A DNA stretch of 64,000 bases from Vicinamibacteria bacterium (GCA_019694155.1 JAIBCN010000021.1:1-64000), one strand, 5' to 3'; positions 52,840 through 61,831 are shown, numbered from the stretch's first letter. The notes: generated by a model from the sequence alone, not told the origin. Numbers and translations are program-made.

Positions 52840-53283
52840 TCACCGCGGGTGAACGACGCTGATCGTGTAGGTGATGGGTGGAGTGGGAAGCGAACCCGGG
52901 CCGCCGCAGCCCTCGGGATAGAGGGTAACGATCTGGGTCCGGCCGCCCTTCACCGTGGCGGAGAGGCCCTGTCCGGGGGCGAGGATCGAAAAAGGGGGCA
53001 CGGTGCAGAGGGTGTGGTTCGCTTCGCCCACGGCGCATACCTGGACCATGAGTCGCGGCGCTGAGGCCTCCACCAGCATCAGCGTGATCATTCCCGACCC
53101 CGTATTGAATACGTTCGCGGGGGTGAGGGAGGAGCATCCGCCGTTCTCGGCAATCCGTATGGTCCCCGTGAAAGTGCGCGTGACCTCTCCCGACTCCGCG
53201 GAGGGCGCCGCCGGCTCCCCTCCGCAAGCGAGCAGGTGTAGCAGCGGGAGGAATCCAGCGAATCGAAGAGGTGGCCGCAGCAT
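52840..53283 (-). CDS. Small lipoprotein of unknown function
   Basis: A 147-residue protein with a lipoprotein signal (lipobox HLLAC, C20) and a mature domain of beta-type composition containing four further Cys (in GGCSSL, VQVCAVG, HTLCTV and EGCGGP) that could form two disulfides. No family recognised. It may sit in the outer or inner membrane leaflet facing the periplasm. The upstream frame continues but is antisense to upp, so the ATG at 53283, preceded by TAGTCT seven bases away, is used. Confidence 0.72.
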   Translation of the reverse strand: MLRPPLRFAGFLPLLHLLACGGEPAAPSAESGEVTRTFTGTIRIAENGGCSSLTPANVFNTGSGMITLMLVEASAPRLMVQVCAVGEANHTLCTVPPFSILAPGQGLSATVKGGRTQIVTLYPEGCGGPGSLPTPPITYTISVVHPR

Positions 53284-53290
53284 TCCGCGA

Positions 53291-53296
53291 AGACTA
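53291..53296 (-). promoter_or_regulatory. -10-like hexamer, leaderless start of small lipoprotein
   Basis: TAGTCT (minus strand), seven bases (tcgcgga), then the ATG at 53283. No ribosome site is present. Confidence 0.45.
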
Positions 53297-53361
53297 GGCA
53301 AGGGAGGACGCAGGCCGCTATCAGAATCCTGCGGCCTCCTCCTCCTGTGCCGATTGAGCGG

Positions 53362-53367
53362 TATTGT
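53362..53367 (+). promoter_or_regulatory. -10-like hexamer, leaderless start of upp
   Basis: TATTGT, six bases (tccgcc), then the ATG of upp. It excludes the upstream GTG at 53347 as a start for the same transcript. Confidence 0.5.
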
Positions 53368-53373
53368 TCCGCC

Positions 53374-54006
53374 ATGCACCCCAACCTGGTCGTCGTCGAT
53401 CACCCCCTGGTCAAGCACAAGCTCACGCTGATGCGTCAGAAGGAGACGAGCACCGCCCAGTTCCGGGCCCTCCTCTCCGAGATCGCGCTCCTCCTCGGCT
53501 ACGAGGCCATGCGCAACCTGAAGCTCACCGACGAGATGATCGAGACGCCGCTCATGCCCATGAAGGCGCAGAAGCTCGAGGGCAAGAAGCTCGTGCTCAT
53601 CACGATCATGCGCGCCGGCCAGGGCCTGGTGGACGGCATGCTCCAGCTCGTGCCCTCGGCGCGCGTGGGCCATGTGGGCCTGTACCGCGACCCGAAGACG
53701 CTGCAGGCCGTCGAGTACTACTACAAGGTGCCTCAGCAGCTCGAGGACCGCGACGTGTTCGTGTGCGATCCTATGCTCGCGACCGGCAACTCGGCGATCG
53801 CGGCTCTCGACCGCCTGAAGAAGAGCAAGCCGGGTTCCCTGCGGCTGGTCTGCCTCCTCGCCTGCCCCGAAGGGATCGCGAACCTCGCGAAGGCTCATCC
53901 CGACGTCCCCATCGTCACCGCCGCGGTCGATGAGAAGCTCAACGACCACGGCTACATCCTGCCCGGCCTGGGCGATGCGGGGGATCGTCTCTTCGGGACG
54001 AAGTAG
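53374..54006 (+). CDS. upp: Uracil phosphoribosyltransferase
   Basis: A 210-residue salvage enzyme joining uracil and PRPP to UMP. The PRPP-binding loop reads [10 protein letters not shown] (132-141), close to the canonical [25 protein letters not shown] (about 76-90) and the uracil-binding C-terminal [17 protein letters not shown] are fully typical. [20 protein letters not shown] is another family block. A GTG nine codons upstream is possible, but the ATG at 53374 matches the usual N-terminus and the promoter-like hexamer. It complements pyrF in UMP supply. Confidence 0.97.
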   Translation: MHPNLVVVDHPLVKHKLTLMRQKETSTAQFRALLSEIALLLGYEAMRNLKLTDEMIETPLMPMKAQKLEGKKLVLITIMRAGQGLVDGMLQLVPSARVGHVGLYRDPKTLQAVEYYYKVPQQLEDRDVFVCDPMLATGNSAIAALDRLKKSKPGSLRLVCLLACPEGIANLAKAHPDVPIVTAAVDEKLNDHGYILPGLGDAGDRLFGTK

Positions 54007-54073
54007 GGACCCCCCTCGGCTGCCTTTGCGGCCGGCCGCACGCGACCTCTAACGTCCCTCGAACACGACTGGA

Positions 54074-54595
54074 ATGCCCTTCTCCTATTTCGACCGCCTT
54101 TCGGCATCGGCGAAGAAGGTCTACCTCGCGAGCGATGCCATCCGGGAAGTGGCCCTTCCCAACGCCGCCATGCTCCAGCCGCTCCTGCCGATTCTCCGGG
54201 AGGCCCTGCTCAAGGACGACCACCGCGCGGTTTCCGCGGCCGCCGACGCCCTGGTCCTCGGAATCACGAAGCTCATGCGGGTTTCCGAGGTGAGCGTGGT
54301 GGTCCTGGCCGAGAGGCCCCGGCGGCGCGGCAGCGAGCTCCACGGCCTCTACACCGTGGCCCCGGGCCGCAAGCCGCAGATCAAGGTCTGGATGCGGACT
54401 GCTCAGCTCGGCAAGGTCGTGGCCTTCAAGACCTTTCTGCGGACGCTGCTCCACGAGGTCCTGCATCACCTCGACTATTCACACTACAAACTGCGCGATT
54501 CCTTCCACACCTCCGGGTTCTACTCGCGGGAGTCGAGCCTGGTGCGCCAGCTCATGGGAGACATGAGAAAACCGACTGCGTCAATCGAACCCTGA
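54074..54595 (+). CDS. Predicted small zinc metallopeptidase (HEVLHH)
   Basis: A 173-residue protein with a zinc-protease motif H127-E128-V-L-H131 followed by HLDYSHYKLRDSFHTSGFY; H145 in SFHTSGF is the likely third metal ligand. The upstream half is helical, with a strand block VSVVVLAE and IKVWMRTA before the active-site helix, as in mini-gluzincin/SprT-like folds. No signal peptide is seen, so it would act in the cytoplasm. Substrate unknown. It starts 67 bases after upp on the same strand; a TAACGT hexamer (54050-54055) lies 18 bases before the ATG. Confidence 0.75.
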   Translation: MPFSYFDRLSASAKKVYLASDAIREVALPNAAMLQPLLPILREALLKDDHRAVSAAADALVLGITKLMRVSEVSVVVLAERPRRRGSELHGLYTVAPGRKPQIKVWMRTAQLGKVVAFKTFLRTLLHEVLHHLDYSHYKLRDSFHTSGFYSRESSLVRQLMGDMRKPTASIEP

Positions 54596-54633
54596 ACTGC
54601 GGACGTCGAAAGCACCCGCGCGGAACCGGCCCC

Positions 54634-54639
54634 TATACT
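54634..54639 (+). promoter_or_regulatory. Probable -10 element of the DUF1592-DUF1552-ankyrin operon
   Basis: TATACT lies 71 bases before the ATG at 54711. It matches the consensus in five of six positions; no good -35 is seen. The resulting leader carries a hairpin and a Shine-Dalgarno sequence. Confidence 0.5.
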
Positions 54640-54665
54640 GATTGGATAACCCCACACCTGAGGGG

Positions 54666-54690
54666 TCGATCGTCAGTCTCGGACGATCGA
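54666..54690 (+). promoter_or_regulatory. Nine-pair hairpin in the 5' leader
   Basis: TCGATCGTC and GACGATCGA pair perfectly around a 7-base loop, 20 bases before the ATG and just upstream of the ribosome site GGGGAAGA. It could be a protein- or RNA-binding leader element controlling this secreted-protein operon. Confidence 0.45.
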
Positions 54691-54710
54691 GAAGCGAAGG
54701 GGAAGACGTC

Positions 54711-57191
54711 ATGAAGAGTGCTGTTGTCGCGATCCTCGCCATCGCGTCCGCCGTTCCTGTCGCATCGGCCGCACCCCAGACGGCGCGGCCTGCCTCCGCG
54801 TCGAAAGCGGCGGCGCCCGCGCCGGCCGCTACCGCCGCTCAGGCCAATGAACTGATCAGCGACTACTGCTCGAGCTGCCACCACGACGGCAAGAAGTCGG
54901 GCGGGGTCTCGCTGGAGACGTTCGACGTCGCCAAGGTGACCGCGGATGCCGATCTGGGCGAGCGGATGATCAAGAAGCTGCGCACCGGGCTGATGCCGCC
55001 CCCGAACTCCAAGCGCCCCGAAGCCGACGAGGCGAAGGTGATGGTGGAGTCGATGGAGCAGCGCCTCGACCGCGCGGCGGCCCTCAAACCGAACCCGGGC
55101 TTCCGGCCCTTCCAGCGATTGAACCGCCCGGAATACGCGCGCTCGGTCAAGGACCTTCTCGGCATCGAAGTCGACGTGAACGCTTTCCTGCCTCCGGACA
55201 CCATGTCCCACGGCTTCGACAACGTGGCCGATGCCCAGATGTTCTCGCCCACGCTGATGGAGGGCTACCTCCGCGCTGCCAGCAAGGTGAGCGCGCTCGC
55301 CATCGGCGACCGGAGCGCTTCTCCATCGGAGACGACATACAAGACGGATCGCACCGCGGCCCAGCTCGACCACGTGGAGGGCGCACCCTTCGGCACGCGC
55401 GGAGGCATCTCCGTCATCCACAACTTCCCCGCGGACGGCGACTACAGCTTCCGCATGATGCTGCACTCCGTTCCCACCGGGCAGCTCTATGGCAGCACAG
55501 TCAAGGGGGAGCAGATCGAGGTTTCGATCGACGGCGTGCGCGTGTCCCTTCTCCCCATCAACACGCGGATGAGCGAGACGGATCCCAACGGGATGAATCT
55601 GCAGACGCTCCGCGTCTATGTCACTGCGGGACCGCATCGCGTCTCCGCTGCGTTCATCCAGAAGTTCGAAGCGCCGGTCGACGACCTCCTCACCCCCATC
55701 GATTACACCCTTGCGGACACCCAGATCGGCAGCGGCTACGGCATCACCGCCCTGCCGCACCTTCGCGATTTCGCGATCACGGGACCGCTCAAGGTCACCG
55801 GCATCTCAGATACGCCCAGCCGCCGGCGCGTATTCACCTGCCGTCCCACCCAGCCCTCCGAGGAAGCGGGCTGCGCCCGGGTGATCATCCAGAATCTGGC
55901 GGCCACGGCCTACCGCGGGAACGTGAATGCCGATGACGTGGCGGGGCTCATGGGTTTGTACGAGAAGGGTCGCGCCAAGGACGGCTTCGAGGCGGGCGTA
56001 AAGATGGCCCTTCAGGCGATCCTCGCGAGTCCCAAGTTCCTCTTCCGCATCGAAGAGACGCCGACCATCGTCAAGGCGGGCGAGGTCTACCGCATCTCCG
56101 ATCTCGAGCTGGCGACGCGCCTCTCGTTCTTCCTGTGGGGCAGCGGCCCCGACGCGGAGCTCCTGAAGGCCGCGAAGGCGCAGACGCTCTCGAGCCCTCT
56201 GGTTCTCGACAAGCAGGTGAAGAGGATGCTCCTCGATCCCCGCGCCGAGGCGCTCTCGACCCGGTTCGCGTCGCAGTGGCTCCGCCTTCAGGACCTCGAC
56301 AAGATCCGGCCTGACGCCCTTCTTTATCCTTTCTACGACGCGACCCTCGCCGATGGCCTTCGACGGGAAACCCAGCTTCTCTTCAACAGCATCGTCCGCG
56401 AAGACCGCAGCGTCCTCGATCTGCTGAATGCCGACTACACGTTCGTGAACGAGCGCGTGGCGCGCCACTACGGCATTCCGAACGTCACCGGCCCGCAGTT
56501 CCGCCGCGTCGACCTGAAGGGCACGCCCCGCCGCGGCCTCCTCGGACAGGGCTCCATCCTGGCCCTGACGTCCGTGGCCGACCGGACCTCCCCGGTGCAG
56601 CGCGGCAAGTGGGTGCTCGAAGTCATTCTCGGCTCGCAGGCTCCCGCACCCCCGCCCAACGTTCCGGCGCTGGAGGATACGAGGGCGGTGGTCGAGGGCG
56701 GGAAGGTCCTGACAGTCCGTCAGCGACTCGAGGAACATCGCAAGAACCCCGCCTGCAACTCCTGCCACCGCGTGATCGACCCGCTCGGTCTCGCCCTCGA
56801 GAACTACGATGTCGACGGCCGGTGGAGGATCAAGGACAGCGGAGCGGCGGTGGATTCCGTGGGCATGCTCTACGACGGCACCCCTCTCGACGGGCCCGAT
56901 GGCCTCCGCAAGGCGCTGCTCGGCCATTCCGAGGCGGTGCTGCGCGGTTTCACCGAGTACCTCATGACCTACGCTCTCGGCCGCCGCATCGAGCCGAGCG
57001 ACGGTCCGACCATCCGCGCCATCGTGCGCGATGCGTCGAAGAACGGGTATCGGTTCTCGTCGTTCGCGCTCGGCGTCGCGAAGAGCGCGCCCTTTACCCG
57101 CGGCAAGGCCATGCCGGCGCCCACTCAGCGGGCCGTCGACATGGCGTCCGCCGCGACGAAGCCGGTTTCCGATACCGCGGTTTCGCGCTAG
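54711..57191 (+). CDS. Exported DUF1592-type multidomain cytochrome (PSCyt/DUF1587/1595/1592/1588/1585)
   Basis: An 826-residue exported protein: signal peptide (about 1-21), a cytochrome-like start with CSSCH (C53, C56, H57), then the domain string DUF1587 (FQRLNRPEYARSVKDLLGIE), DUF1595, DUF1592 (ISDLELATRLSFFLWGSGPD), DUF1588 (RRGLLGQGSILALTSVADRT, SPVQRGKWVLE) and DUF1585 near the end. A second CxxCH (C682, C685, H686 in CNSCHRVIDPLGLALENYD) lies inside DUF1588. These proteins are numerous in Planctomycetota and Acidobacteriota and pair with DUF1552; their reaction is unknown, though periplasmic electron transfer is implied. The start at 54711 has GGGGAAGA about 6 bases upstream. Confidence 0.9.
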   Translation: MKSAVVAILAIASAVPVASAAPQTARPASASKAAAPAPAATAAQANELISDYCSSCHHDGKKSGGVSLETFDVAKVTADADLGERMIKKLRTGLMPPPNSKRPEADEAKVMVESMEQRLDRAAALKPNPGFRPFQRLNRPEYARSVKDLLGIEVDVNAFLPPDTMSHGFDNVADAQMFSPTLMEGYLRAASKVSALAIGDRSASPSETTYKTDRTAAQLDHVEGAPFGTRGGISVIHNFPADGDYSFRMMLHSVPTGQLYGSTVKGEQIEVSIDGVRVSLLPINTRMSETDPNGMNLQTLRVYVTAGPHRVSAAFIQKFEAPVDDLLTPIDYTLADTQIGSGYGITALPHLRDFAITGPLKVTGISDTPSRRRVFTCRPTQPSEEAGCARVIIQNLAATAYRGNVNADDVAGLMGLYEKGRAKDGFEAGVKMALQAILASPKFLFRIEETPTIVKAGEVYRISDLELATRLSFFLWGSGPDAELLKAAKAQTLSSPLVLDKQVKRMLLDPRAEALSTRFASQWLRLQDLDKIRPDALLYPFYDATLADGLRRETQLLFNSIVREDRSVLDLLNADYTFVNERVARHYGIPNVTGPQFRRVDLKGTPRRGLLGQGSILALTSVADRTSPVQRGKWVLEVILGSQAPAPPPNVPALEDTRAVVEGGKVLTVRQRLEEHRKNPACNSCHRVIDPLGLALENYDVDGRWRIKDSGAAVDSVGMLYDGTPLDGPDGLRKALLGHSEAVLRGFTEYLMTYALGRRIEPSDGPTIRAIVRDASKNGYRFSSFALGVAKSAPFTRGKAMPAPTQRAVDMASAATKPVSDTAVSR

Positions 57192-57253
57192 ATTTTCGAC
57201 AACTCGCACCCAGGTCCCAGAAGAGAGACGGTCTCCAGAAGGAGCAAAAGCTC

Positions 57254-58642
57254 ATGTTCATCAAGAAGTCGCATATCTCCCGCCGTGCCGCCCTTCGCGG
57301 ACTCGGGGCCACCGTGGCCCTGCCCTTCCTCGACGCCATGATCCCCGCGCGCACCGCCTTCGCGAAGACAGGCCTTGGCAAGGTCCGCCTGTCCGCGATC
57401 GAGATGGTGCATGGCTCGGCGGGCAGCACCGCCATCGGCATCGAGAAGAACCTGTGGGCCCCCGCCGCGGTCGGGCGCGACTTCGATCTCTCGCCCTCGT
57501 CGCTCCAGCCCCTCGAGCCCTACCGCCAGCACCTCACCATCGTCAGCAACACGGACGTGCGGAACGCCGAGGCCTTCAATCCGCCCGAGATCGGCGGCGA
57601 CCACTTCCGTTCGAGCGCCACCTTCCTCACCCAGATGCACGTGAAACAGACGCAGGGATCGGACATTCTCGCCGGGACCTCCCTCGACCAGCTCTACGCG
57701 CAGCGGGTGGGCCAGGACACCGCGATCCCGTCGATGCAGCTCTCCATCGAGAACGTCGACCAGGCGGGCGGGTGCGCTTACGGTTACGCCTGCGTGTATA
57801 CCGACACCATCAGCTGGGCCGCTCCCACCAAGCCCCTGCCCATGATCCGCGATCCGCGCGCCGCCTTCGACCAGCTCTTCGGGGTGGGCGCCACCGCGGC
57901 GGAACGCGCGGCCCAGCGCAACGCCGACAAGAGCATCCTCGACTGGATCACTGTGGAAGCGGGGCGCCTGAAGAAGACGCTGGGCGCCACCGATCAGGCC
58001 CGCCTCTCCGACTATCTCGACAACATCCGTGAGATCGAGCGCCGCATCCAGAAGGTCGAGGCCTTCAACACGAGCGGCGAGATCCGCGAGATGCCCGAGG
58101 CCCCCATCGGCGTGCCCGACTCCTTCAAGGAGCACGTGCGCCTGATGTTCGACCTCCAGGTCGTGGCCTTCGCGTCCGACGTCACCCGCGTCTTCTCCTT
58201 CAAGATGGCGCGTGACGGCTCGTCCCGCGCCTATCCGGAGAGCGGTCACCCTGGTCCTTTCCATCCAACCTCGCATCACCAGGACAAGGAAGAAAAGATC
58301 CGGGACTTCGCCAAGATCAACAAGTACCACGTCAGCATGCTTCCGTATTTCCTCGACAAGCTGAAGGCGACGCCGGACGGCGAGGGCAACCTCCTCGACA
58401 ACACCATGGTCCTCTACGGATCGCCGATGGGGAACTCGAACCTGCACAACCATCGTCGCTGTCCGCTGATCCTGCTCGGCCACGCCGGCGGGAAGCTGAA
58501 GGGCGGGCTGCATCTGCGGGCCAAGGACGAGACACCGATGGCGAACGTGATGCTCAGCATGCTCCATACCCTCGGCCTCGACGACATGAAGTCGTTCGGA
58601 GACAGCACCGCTCCTTTCGACCTCAACGCCGTCTCCGCGTAG
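57254..58642 (+). CDS. Tat-exported DUF1552 protein
   Basis: A 462-residue protein with a twin-arginine signal, SRRAALRGLGATVALPFLDA (residues 9-28), so it is exported folded, perhaps with a cofactor. The mature part is DUF1552: LDAMIPARTAFA, SNTDVRNAEAF, GGDHFRSSATFLT, DYLDNIREIERRIQK and VLYGSPMGNSNLHNHRRCP, with many His/Asp that could bind metals, as in the related sulfatase-like DUF1501 proteins. It always partners DUF1592 proteins in Acidobacteriota and Planctomycetota. AGAAGGAGC precedes the ATG at 57254. It lies 62 bases after the DUF1592 gene and 24 before the ankyrin gene. Confidence 0.9.
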   Translation: MFIKKSHISRRAALRGLGATVALPFLDAMIPARTAFAKTGLGKVRLSAIEMVHGSAGSTAIGIEKNLWAPAAVGRDFDLSPSSLQPLEPYRQHLTIVSNTDVRNAEAFNPPEIGGDHFRSSATFLTQMHVKQTQGSDILAGTSLDQLYAQRVGQDTAIPSMQLSIENVDQAGGCAYGYACVYTDTISWAAPTKPLPMIRDPRAAFDQLFGVGATAAERAAQRNADKSILDWITVEAGRLKKTLGATDQARLSDYLDNIREIERRIQKVEAFNTSGEIREMPEAPIGVPDSFKEHVRLMFDLQVVAFASDVTRVFSFKMARDGSSRAYPESGHPGPFHPTSHHQDKEEKIRDFAKINKYHVSMLPYFLDKLKATPDGEGNLLDNTMVLYGSPMGNSNLHNHRRCPLILLGHAGGKLKGGLHLRAKDETPMANVMLSMLHTLGLDDMKSFGDSTAPFDLNAVSA

Positions 58643-58666
58643 GTCCAGGGCACCGGAAAGGCATCC

Positions 58667-60769
58667 ATGATGACCCTGCGAAGAAACCCGGGGGCGTGGT
58701 CCATGGCCCTCGTCGCCCTTGCCCTCGGCGCTCTCGCCGGCGCCGGGGTTTCGACCTCCGTCCTCGACGCCGTGGCCTCGAAGGACAAGGCGGCTCTCCG
58801 CTCCCTTCTCAAGAGCGGGGCGGACGTGAACGCGGCCATGGGCGATGGACTGACCGCCATCCACCAGGTGGCGATCGACGGGGACACCGAGCTCGCCCAG
58901 CTCCTCATCTATGCGGGCGCCAATCTCAAGGCGACGACCCGCCTAGGCGGCTATACGCCCCTGCTGCTCGCCGCGAAGAACGGCGATGCGGCCATGATCG
59001 AGACTCTGCTCAAGGGCGGAGCCGATCCAAACCAGGCCACCACGAATGGCACTTCGCCCCTCATGTTCGCGGCCGCTTCCGGAAACGTGGCCGCGGTGAA
59101 GGTCCTCCTCGACAAGGGCGCCGACATCGCCGCGAAGGAGAAGGCGATGGGCCAGACTCCGCTCATGTTCGCGGCGGCGAACGGCCGGGTCGATGTCGTG
59201 AACCTGCTCGTGAGCCGGGGCGCTGACGTGAAGGCCGCCACGAAGGTCGTCGACCTCTGGGCGTTCACCAAGGAAGCCGAGGAGGCCTTTGCTGCCGCGG
59301 TTGCGACTGCCGCTCCCGCGGCCAAGAAGCCCGCCGAGGGCGAGGCCAAGGCAGAGGACGCTGCGGCGCCCGAGGCGGCGGCGAAGCCTGATGCGGCTAC
59401 CGAAGCGGCCAAAGCCGCGGGCCTGGGAGGAGCCACCACGCTGAGCGCCCCCGCGAATGCGCCCGCCGCGAAGACTGCCGAGAAGGCCGACAGCAAGGCG
59501 AGCAAGGACAAGGCGGACAAGGAGAAGGCCGAGAGGGAAAAGAAAGAGGCCGCGAAGGCAGCCAAGGCGGAGAAGAAGACTCCCGAAATGAAGGACGGGC
59601 CGCCGAAAGTCGCCCTCGCCCAGCCGCCTGCCGCAAAGCCTGCCCCCGATGCGAAGACGGCTCCAGCCCCGGCTGCCGCGGAGCCCGCGAAGACCGCCGA
59701 GGCTCCCAAGCCCAAGAAGCCCCTGGTTGGGGGAGTGGATCGTCCCTACCTCTACAACGAACTCGTCGCGGCCACCGGGGGCATGACCCCGCTGCACCTT
59801 GCCATTCGTCAGGGGCAGACCGCGACGGTGAAGGCCCTCGTCGAAGCCGGGGCCGACGTGAATCTCGTGAGCGCTGGAGACAAGACGAGCCCGCTCCTCA
59901 TGGCCATCGTGAACGGCCAGTTCGACATCGCTCTCTACCTCCTCGACAAGGGCGCCAATCCCAACCTCGCGAGCGAGAACGGCGCCGCTCCGCTCTACGC
60001 CGTGGTCAACGTGCAATGGGCTCCGAAGGCGGGATATCCGCAGCCGCGCGCGTACCTGCAGCAGAAGGCCTCCTATCTCGACGTGATGAAGGCGCTGCTC
60101 GACAAGGGCGCTGTGGTGGATGCCCGCCTCAAGAAGAAGATCTGGTACCAGGGCTACAACTTCGACCTCTCCGGCGTCGATGAAACCGGCGCTACCGCGT
60201 TCTGGCGCGCGGCCTACGCGTCCGACATCGACGCCATGAAGCTCCTCGTCGCCCACGGCGCCGATCCGAACCTTCGCACCACGAAGATCGCGGGCCGTCC
60301 TCCCACCGGTGACGCCCGGCGCGAGGTGAAAGATGTCTCGGGTCTGCCTCCCGTTCCCGTGGGCGGCCCCGCCATCACCGCGCTCCAGGCCGCGGCCGGG
60401 GTCGGCTACGGCGAGGGCTTCGCGGCGAACTCGCATCGGTTCGCCCCGTCGGGCATGCTGGCGGCGGTCAAGTACCTGGTCGAGGAACTTCACGCGGACG
60501 TGAACGCCGCCGATCACGAAGGCAACACGGCGCTTCATCACGCGGCGGCGCGCGGCGACAACGAGATGATCAAGTACCTCGTGTCGAAGGGCGCCAACGT
60601 CATGGCGGTGAGCCGCGAGGGGAAGACCACGGTCGACATGGCGAACTCTCCGGTCTCCCGAATCGAGCCTTTCCCGGCCACCATCGCCCTGCTCGAGAGC
60701 ATGGGCGCCAAGAACAATCACAAGTGCGTCTCGTGCGATACGGGCGCCGTGAAGACTGGCGCGAAGTAG
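58667..60769 (+). CDS. Exported ankyrin-repeat protein
   Basis: A 700-residue protein with an N-terminal signal or anchor (about 13-28). Ankyrin repeats form two arrays, about 30-195 (GDGLTAIHQVAIDGDTELAQ, GTSPLMFAAASGNVAAVKVL) and about 372-670 (GMTPLHLAIRQGQTATVKAL, GNTALHHAAARGDNEMIKYL). Between them is a long Ala/Lys/Glu/Pro-rich linker (about 200-365), likely flexible. The end carries HKCVSCDTGAV, a CxxC lacking the heme His. Ankyrin proteins accompany DUF1592/DUF1552 pairs in Acidobacteriota, probably as a docking partner. A ribosome site GGAAAGG precedes the ATG. Same operon. Confidence 0.87.
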   Translation: MMTLRRNPGAWSMALVALALGALAGAGVSTSVLDAVASKDKAALRSLLKSGADVNAAMGDGLTAIHQVAIDGDTELAQLLIYAGANLKATTRLGGYTPLLLAAKNGDAAMIETLLKGGADPNQATTNGTSPLMFAAASGNVAAVKVLLDKGADIAAKEKAMGQTPLMFAAANGRVDVVNLLVSRGADVKAATKVVDLWAFTKEAEEAFAAAVATAAPAAKKPAEGEAKAEDAAAPEAAAKPDAATEAAKAAGLGGATTLSAPANAPAAKTAEKADSKASKDKADKEKAEREKKEAAKAAKAEKKTPEMKDGPPKVALAQPPAAKPAPDAKTAPAPAAAEPAKTAEAPKPKKPLVGGVDRPYLYNELVAATGGMTPLHLAIRQGQTATVKALVEAGADVNLVSAGDKTSPLLMAIVNGQFDIALYLLDKGANPNLASENGAAPLYAVVNVQWAPKAGYPQPRAYLQQKASYLDVMKALLDKGAVVDARLKKKIWYQGYNFDLSGVDETGATAFWRAAYASDIDAMKLLVAHGADPNLRTTKIAGRPPTGDARREVKDVSGLPPVPVGGPAITALQAAAGVGYGEGFAANSHRFAPSGMLAAVKYLVEELHADVNAADHEGNTALHHAAARGDNEMIKYLVSKGANVMAVSREGKTTVDMANSPVSRIEPFPATIALLESMGAKNNHKCVSCDTGAVKTGAK

Positions 60770-60784
60770 GCGAAGCCGTTAACA

Positions 60785-60810
60785 ATGGAGTCCTTTCGAA
60801 AGGACTCCAT
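60785..60810 (+). promoter_or_regulatory. 26-base perfect palindrome hiding a ribosome-binding site
   Basis: ATGGAGTCCTTTC followed directly by its reverse complement. In RNA this gives an 11-pair stem with a 4-base loop. The 3' arm contains AAAGGA, the Shine-Dalgarno sequence for the ATG at 60809, whose AU is also paired. It begins 16 bases after the ankyrin stop. It is either a translational switch or coupling device, or a terminator without U-tract. Confidence 0.55.
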
Positions 60811-61325
60811 GCCATCTCTTCGTTCCGCCCGCCTTCTTCTCGTCGTCTGTTTCGTCCTCCCCTCCGGCCTTCGGGCTGAAGAGCCGCGAAGGAGCGCTTT
60901 CTTCCTGCGCGGCTATTCCGAAGCCGGCCTGATGACGCCGCGCAACGAGATGGATCTCAACCTGCGCCGGCCCGACCGGCTCGAGACCAACGGCTTCGGG
61001 GACAACTTCGCGCGCTACGCCGTGCGCGGCCAGATCTTCTTCGGCCGGAAGTTCGCGACCGGCCCGATCCGCGAAGCGTTCCTTCTGGTCAAGCCCGAGC
61101 TCGTCATGGGCCGCACCATTCCCCAGATCGAATACACCTGGTCGGCCCGGCCCATCGGGTACGTGAAGGACTTCGGAGCCGGGATTTCACTCGGCGGAGA
61201 CTGGTCGATCTATTTCGAGAGCCCACCGCTGGAGTTTCTCCGACAAGATAGCGATCACCGGCGATGGACCCTACGGCTTCCACAACATCATCATCGTGAG
61301 GAAGTCGTTCGACCTGACCTTCTGA
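60809..61325 (+). pseudogene. Small outer-membrane beta-barrel protein, frameshifted
   Basis: The frame from ATG 60809 gives a signal peptide (about 1-22, RLLLVVCFVLPSGLRAE) and barrel-like alternating strands (YAVRGQIFFGRKFATG, AFLLVKPELVMGRTIPQ, GAGISLGGDWSIYFES). After codon 138 (base 61222) it turns into unrelated sequence and runs into the opposite gene. Removing one base in the run CCC at 61222-61224 restores HRWSFSDKIAITGDGPYGFH and a natural end, VRKSFDLTF, with the terminal Phe typical of outer-membrane barrels and a stop at 61323-61325. The corrected protein is 171 residues. The shift may be a mutation, an assembly error or phase variation. The gene is preceded by the hairpin at 60785-60810. 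Confidence 0.75.
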
Positions 61326-61338
61326 GCGGTCCCGCGGA

Positions 61339-61824
61339 TCAGCCCTGGTGCTCCTCGGCCCGAAAGCCCGCGCTGCCGCAGAGCTTGCAGCGGCAGGCTT
61401 CGACGCGGGTGTCCACCACGCTCAGGACCAGGCCGCGGCGCACCAGCACCTCGCACTCGGCGCCGTCCTTGTCCTTTCCCGTGAACGTGAACCAGACGCT
61501 CGGCTGAAACGCACGGGGACCTGCCCACCATCGCAATGAGGCCAGGGGAAAGATGAAGCCCGGCTCGCGCTCGTGGGCGCAGGCGTACTTGGATCTCGCG
61601 AAGACCCACCCGCACGCGCGGCAGCGATCCGAAGGCATGGGGATAGGAAAAGGGTAGTAGTCGTTGCGGCCCATGGTGGCCGAGGGGAAGGCCGGGCCCG
61701 GCTGGAGAAAGAAGGTCGGCTCGGGGTTCCAGTAGACCGCGCTGCTCACCAGGACGACGCCCTCTTCCAATGGCTGGCGGCAGCGTTCGCAGGCGCCTGG
61801 CCCCTTGTTCTGTTCGTCTGGCAT
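61339..61824 (-). CDS. Zinc-ribbon-type protein of unknown function
   Basis: A 161-residue protein with Cys pairs at C12/C15 (ACERCRQP), C68/C71 (DRCRACGW) and C144/C146/C149 (EACRCKLCG). The first two pairs, about 53 residues apart, form a likely treble- or ribbon-type zinc site, resembling DUF6487-like small proteins (from memory). No signal peptide is present. The role is unknown. The ATG at 61824 has TACATT seven bases upstream. It converges on the frameshifted barrel gene with 13 bases between, and its promoter faces that of lolA. Confidence 0.68.
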   Translation of the reverse strand: MPDEQNKGPGACERCRQPLEEGVVLVSSAVYWNPEPTFFLQPGPAFPSATMGRNDYYPFPIPMPSDRCRACGWVFARSKYACAHEREPGFIFPLASLRWWAGPRAFQPSVWFTFTGKDKDGAECEVLVRRGLVLSVVDTRVEACRCKLCGSAGFRAEEHQG

Positions 61825-61831
61825 GACGCCA

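Noticed and set aside
54027-54040. 14-base palindrome TGCGGCCGGCCGCA after upp
   Set aside because: GC-only symmetric sequences of this length are expected in such a genome, and no T-run follows to make a terminator.
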